Origin: CAIWHR01 sp963741355
GTDB taxonomy: Bacteria > Pseudomonadota > Gammaproteobacteria > Burkholderiales > Casimicrobiaceae
DNA length: 64,000 nucleotides
Direction of reading: 5' to 3'
NCBI GenBank assembly: GCA_963741355.1
Contig: CAVUIG010000008.1
Location: 51,839 to 115,838 of the forward strand
The notes below the pieces were generated by a model that was not told where the DNA came from, made no database searches, and worked only from the letters and a program-made list of their open reading frames with translations. Positions 58,833 through 64,000 of the stretch are shown here, one piece after another. The translations under genes were made by a program, and so were the position numbers. Numbering within the stretch: position 1 is the first letter of the stretch; every line of letters starts with the position of its first letter.

Positions 58833-58987
58833 CGGAGCGCTTACGGCCGCCCGTGGCCGCCAGCAGCGATCAAGATCGCGATGACGGTTGCGCACGTCGA
58901 TCTGCCGCGCTCGTCAATCGTGTTGACACGCGGGTCCCTGCAATTGAGAATGCGCCCTCGCTGCGATGACTTCGAGGGAGCAACAAA

Positions 58988-61514
58988 ATGGGTGAGGTAG
59001 ACGCAATACGGCCGTCGTTGATGCGCAAGCGGGTCGGCACGGGGATCGTCGCGGCAATGTTCGTGCTGCTCTCGCGTCGATGCCGCGGCTCAACAGGTCA
59101 CCGGCACGCTGGGTTCGCCCGGCGCAACGACGACCATCAGCGGCAAGCAGCTCCCGCCGCCCGATCCCAAGTTCGGCGGCGTGATCAAGGATGACGCCCT
59201 GCAATCGAAGCCGTGGTGGGCGCCGCGCGTCGTGCCGCCGAAGGGCGCGCCGAACGTGCTGCTGATCATCACCGACGACGCCGGCTTCGGCGTGCCGAGC
59301 ACCTTCGGCGGCGTCATCCCGACGCCCACGATGGACCGCATCGCGAAAGAGGGCCTGCGCTACAACCGCGTCTTCTCCACCGCGCTGTGCTCGCCCACGC
59401 GCGCCGCGCTGATCACCGGGCGCAATCACCATTCGGTGGGCTTCGGCGTCATCTCCGAGCAGTCCACGGGCTTTCCCGGCTACAACAGCATCATCGGCAA
59501 GGACAAGGCGACGATCGGCCGCATCCTGCTCGACAACGGCTATTCCACGTCGTGGTTCGGCAAGGACCACAACACGCCGGCGTTCGCGGCCAGTCAGGTC
59601 GGCCCGTTCGACCAGTGGCCGACCGGCATGGGCTTCGAGTACTTCTACGGCTTCGTCGGCGGCGACGCGAACCAGTGGGAGCCGAACCTCTTCCGCAACA
59701 CCACCCAGATCTACCCGTTCCTGGGCAAGCCGGGCTGGAACCTCGTCACGGGCATGGCGGACGAGGCCATCGACTGGATGACGCGGATTCATCAGACCGA
59801 TCCCGGCAAGCCGATCTTCATCAAGTACGCGCCCGGCGCCACGCACGCGCCGCACCATCCGACCAAGGAGTGGGTGGACAAGATCAGCGCGATGCACCTC
59901 TTCGACGACGGCTACAACAAGCTGCGCGAGCGGATCTTCGAGAACCAGAAGCGGCTCGGCGTGATCCCCAAGGATTCGAAGCTGGCGCCCTGGCCCAACG
60001 ACATGCTGAAGCCGTGGGACCAGTTGAGCGCGGAGGAGAAGAAGCTGTTCATCAGGCAGGTCGATGTCTTCGCCGCCTACGCCGCCTACAGCGACCACGA
60101 GATCGGCCGCGTGATCCAGGCGTTCGAGGACCTGGGCAAGCTCGACAACACGCTCGTCATCTACATCAACGGCGACAACGGCACCAGCGCCGAGGGCGGG
60201 CCGCTCGGCACGCCCAACGAGGTCGCGTTCTTCAACGGCATCTCGGAAATGCCCGTCGACGTGCAGATGAAGTTCTACGACGTGTGGGGCACCGAGCAGA
60301 CGTACAACCACATGTCGGCCGGCTGGTCGTGGGCGTTCGACACGCCGTTCGACTGGTTCAAGCAGAACGCGTCGAGGCTCGGCGGCATCAACCAGAACAT
60401 GGTGGTGTCGTGGCCGGCGCGCATCAAGGACAAGGGGGGCTTGCGCGAGCAGTTCGTCCACGTCATCGATGTCGTGCCGACGATCCTCGAGGCCGCCGGC
60501 ATCCATGCCCCGGATCAGGTCGATGGCATCAAGCAGGCGCCGATCGAGGGCACGAGCTTCGCCTACACCTTCGACGCGAAGAACGCCAAGGTGCCGTCGC
60601 GGCACACGACGCAGTACTTCGAGATGATGGGCCAGTGGGCCATCTATCAAGACGGCTGGATGCTGAGCACGAAGGTGAATCGTGCGCCGTGGCAGGCGTT
60701 CGGGCCGGCGAACCCGGATCCGCTGAACAACCAGGTGTTCCAGCTCTACAACCTCAACAAGGACTTCAGCCAGGTCGACGACATCGCGGCCCAGAACCCG
60801 CAGAAGGTGAAGGAGATGCGGCAGATGTTCATCGCGGAAGCGAAGAAGTATCAGGTCTTCCCGATGGACGCGTCGGTGGGGGCGCGCATCGTCGCGCCAC
60901 GGCCGAACATCACCGCCGGGCGCACCGAGTTCGTCTACACGCGGCCGATGATCGGGCTGCCGCAGGGCGACTCGCCGTTCCTGCTCGATTCCTCGTACAC
61001 GATCAGCGCCGACATCGAGGTGCCGCAGGGCGGCGCCGAGGGAATGATCCTGACCTCGGGCGGGCGCTTCGGCGGCTACGGCTTCTACATTCTGAAGGGC
61101 AAGCCGGTGTTCCTGTGGAACATGGTCGACCTCGAGCGCATCAAGTGGGACGCGCCCGACGCGCTGGCGCCGGGACGGCACACGCTTGAATTCGACTTCA
61201 AGTACGAGGGCATCGGCGCCGGGACGCTCGCGTTCAACAGCTTCAGCGGCCTCGGCCGGCCCGGCACCGGCACGCTGAAGGTGGACGGCAAGGAAGTCGC
61301 GACCAAGCGGATGGAGAAGACGCTGCCGATGATCCTGCAGTGGGACGAGAGCTTCGACATCGGCTCGGACACGCTCACCGGCGTGAACGACGCCGACTAC
61401 CTGCCGCCGTTCCCGCTGACCGCCAAGCTCAACAAGCTGACGATCAAGATCGACCGGCCGCAGTTGTCGCCCGCGGACGTCAAGAAGCTCGAGGCGGCGA
61501 TGCGGAACAACAAG
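58988..61514 (+). CDS. arylsulfatase, tandem copy 1 (signal-peptide frameshift; no stop before copy 2)
   Basis: Exported sulfatase of about 840 residues. The ATG at 58988 sits behind GGGAG; the signal peptide (VGTGIVAAMFVLLS) is one frame from the mature part AAAQQVTGTLGSPGATTTIS because of one extra base near 59073. Catalytic formylglycine motif CSPTR at 59388; metal motif LLIITDDAGFGVPSTFGG near the N-terminus; WFGKDHNTPAF, NGDNGTSAEGG and the C-terminal beta domain follow. It ends AAMRNNK, which runs straight on in the same frame into copy 2 without a stop codon. Confidence 0.85.
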
Positions 61515-64000
61515 ACGAGGGGCTCGCCGCCGCAATGTTCGCGCTGCTCGGCGTCTGCCACGGCGCAGCAGGTCACCGGCACGCTGGGCTCGCCCGGCGC
61601 CACCACGACCATCAGCGGCAAGCAGCTCCCGCCGCCCGACCCGAAGTTCGGCGGCGTGATCAAGGACGACGCCCTGCAGTCGAAGCCCTGGTGGGCGCCG
61701 CGCGTCGTGCCGCCGAAGGGCGCGCCGAACGTGCTGCTCGATCATCACCGACGACGCCGGCTTCGGCGTGCCGAGCACCTTCGGCGGCGTGATCCCGACG
61801 CCGACGATGGACCGCATCGCGAAGGAGGGCCTGCGCTACAACCGCGTCTTCTCCACCGCGCTGTGCTCGCCCACGCGCGCCGCGCTGATCACCGGGCGCA
61901 ACCACCATTCGGCCGGCTTCGGCGTGATCTCCGAGCAGTCGACCGGCTTTCCCGGCTACAACAGCATCATCGGCAAGGACAAGGCGACGATCGGGCGCAT
62001 CCTGCTCGACAACGGCTATTCCACGTCGTGGTTCGGCAAGGACCACAACACGCCGGCGTTCGCGGCGAGCCAGGTCGGGCCGTTCGACCAGTGGCCGACC
62101 GGCATGGGCTTCGAGTACTTCTACGGCTTCGTCGGCGGCGACGCGAACCAGTGGGAGCCGAACCTCTTCCGCAACACGACGCAGATCTATCCGTTCCTGG
62201 GCAAGCCGCCCGGCACTGGAACCTCGTCACCGGCGATGGCCGACGACGCCATCGACTGGATGACGCGGATCCACCAGACCGATCCCGGCAAGCCGATCTT
62301 CATCAAGTACGCGCCCGGCGCCACGCACGCGCCGCACCACCCGACCAAGGAGTGGGTGGACAAGATCAGCGCGATGCACCTGTTCGACGACGGCTACGAG
62401 AAGCTGCGCGAGCGCATCTTCGAGAACCAGAAGCGGCTCGGCGTGATCCCCAAGGATGCCAAGCTGGCGCCCTGGCCCAAGGACATGCTGAAGCCGTGGG
62501 ACCAGCTGAGCGCGGAGGAGAAGAAGCTCTTCATCCGGCAGGTCGAGGTCTTCGCCGCCTACGCCGCCTACAACGACCACGAGATCGGCCGCGTGATCCA
62601 GGCCTTCGAGGACCTGGGCAAGCTCGACAACACGCTGGTCATCTACATCAACGGCGACAACGGCACCAGCGCCGAGGGCGGGCCGCTCGGCACGCCCAAC
62701 GAGGTGGCGTTCTTCAACGGCGTCACGGAAATGCCGGTCGACGTGCAGATGAAGTTCTACGACGTCTGGGGCACCGAGCAGACCTACAACCACATGTCGG
62801 CCGGCTGGTCGTGGGCGTTCGACACGCCGTTCGACTGGTTCAAGCAGAACGCCTCGCAGGCTCGGCGGCATCAACCAGAACATGGTGGTGTCGTGGCCGG
62901 CGCGCATCAAGGACAAGGGCGGCCTGCGCGAGCAGTTCGTCCACGTGATCGACGTCGTGCCGACGATCCTCGAGGCCGCCGGCATCCGCGCGCCCGAGAT
63001 GGTCGACGGCATCAAGCAGGCGCCGATCGAGGGCACGAGCTTCGCCTACACGTTCGACGCGGCGAACGCCAAGGCGCCGTCGCGCCACAAGACGCAGTAC
63101 TTCGAGATGATGGGCCAGTGGGCGCTGTACCACGACGGCTGGTTCCTGAGCACCAAGGTCAATCGCGCGCCGTGGCAGGCGTTCGGTCCGGCCAACCCGG
63201 ATCCGCTGAACAACCAGGTGCTTCCAGCTCTACGACCTGAACAAGGACTTCAGCCAGACCGACGACATCGCGGCGAAGTACCCGCAGAAGGTCAAGGAGA
63301 TGCGGCAGATGTTCGTCGCCGAGGCGAAGAAGTACCAGGTCTTCCCGCTGGACGCGTCGGTGGCGGCGCGCATCGTCGCGCCGCGCCCGAACATCACCGC
63401 CGGGCGCACCGAGTTCGTCTACACGCGGCCGATGACCGGCCTGCCGCAGGGCGACTCGCCGTTGCTGCTGGACACCTCGTACACGATCACCGCCGACATC
63501 GAGGTGCCGCAGGGCGGCGCCGAGGGCATGATCCTGACCTCGGGCGGGCGCTTCGCCGGCTACGGCTTCTACCTGCTGAAGGGCAAGCCGGTGTTCCTGT
63601 GGAACCTGGTCGACCTCGAGCGCATCAAGTGGGAAGGCGCCCGAGGCGCTGCCGCCGGGCCGGCACACGGTCGAGTTCGACTTCAAGTACGAGGGCATCG
63701 GCGCCGGCACGCTCGCGTTCAACAACTTCAGCGGCCTCGGCCAGCCCGGCACCGGCACGCTCAAGGTGGACGGCAAGGAGGTCGCGACCGAAGCGGATGG
63801 AGAAGACGCTGCCGATGATCCTGCAATGGGACGAGAGCTTCGACATCGGCTCCGACACGCTGACCGGCGTGAACGACGCCGACTACAAGCCGCCGTTCCC
63901 GCTGACCGCCAAGCTCAACAAGCTGACGATCAAGGTCGACCGCCCGCAGCTGTCGCCCGCGGACATCAAGAAGCTGCAGGCGGCGATGCGGAACAACAAG
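61515..64000 (+). CDS. arylsulfatase, tandem copy 2 (partial at window end, several frameshifts)
   Basis: Near-identical to copy 1 over its whole length, about 2.48 kb further on. Start codon unresolved: a hydrophobic leader LAAAMFALLGVC around 61525-61560 lies out of frame with AQQVTGTLGSPGATTT. Single-base changes relative to copy 1 occur near 61739, 62208-62230, 62857, 63221, 63635 and 63790, mostly insertions. Motif CSPTR is intact. The last bases of the window encode AAMRNNK, the same point where copy 1 meets copy 2. Confidence 0.8.

Noticed and set aside
58914..61817. A 967-codon minus-strand frame opposite the first sulfatase
   Set aside because: Shadow of the sulfatase; it repeats over the second copy only because the coding strand repeats.
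59181..62948. A single 1,255-residue fused double sulfatase
   Set aside because: The continuous frame exists only because the stop and leader between copies are missing; after entering copy 2 it soon leaves the sulfatase reading frame at the insertion near 61739.

Overview
The window is a GC-rich chromosome segment from a betaproteobacterium, most likely Burkholderiales/Rhodocyclales-like. The basis is gene order: ftsZ-lpxC, DciA/DUF721, M23 peptidase, secA, argJ, DUF815 ATPase, Nudix-ThiE, yacG, zapD, coaE, pilDCB, CorC-like, CcsA-like, ffh, rpsP-rimM-trmD-rplS, and the rsmI/lpoA/yraN/diaA/dolP cluster. An aerobic benzoyl-CoA (box) pathway follows. No tRNA, rRNA, CRISPR array or replication origin was seen.

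Layout. 1-13.6 kb: end of the division/cell-wall cluster, small periplasmic and outer-membrane proteins, secA, argJ and housekeeping genes. 13.6-15.6 kb: a TPR/O-GlcNAc-transferase-like protein lying between yacG and zapD. 15.6-20.7 kb: a cassette array of small unrelated genes (aminoglycoside-phosphotransferase-like, cupin, VOC, SRPBCC, membrane and secreted unknowns), each followed by an integron attC-like site. No integrase is visible. A 17-bp direct repeat brackets the array, and the right copy is the 3' end of zapD. This is the most interesting mobile feature. 20.7-28.6 kb: zapD, coaE, type IV pilus pilD/pilC/pilB, a CorC-like protein and a CcsA-like protein, all on the minus strand. 28.7-32.5 kb: ffh and the rpsP operon with a promoter and terminator. 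32.6-41.1 kb: a J-domain/RDD/TPR membrane protein, an intergenic repeat patch, heptose and envelope genes, rsmI, and hemN with an FNR-type box.

41.2-56.2 kb is a benzoate-degradation locus. boxC-boxB-boxA run leftward from boxR, with two hemerythrin-like proteins and a small monooxygenase-like protein beyond them. A DUF4863 gene, benzoate-CoA ligase, a five-part branched-chain-amino-acid-type ABC transporter (probably aromatic acid uptake) and an alpha/beta hydrolase run rightward. The boxR/DUF4863 divergent region carries four copies of a TAAAGTGCAT-like motif that are good operator candidates. 56.4-64 kb: a secreted sialidase-fold protein with two copies of an ESGWGINF domain, then two tandem near-identical arylsulfatase genes, the second cut by the window end.

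Data quality. More than fifteen genes whose protein family and length are clear are broken by single-base indels, most of them insertions. They are densest in pilB/pilC/pilD and the second sulfatase. I treat these as intact genes with sequencing or assembly errors, and each is flagged. Coordinates of such genes span the whole reconstructed gene, so a straight translation will fail.
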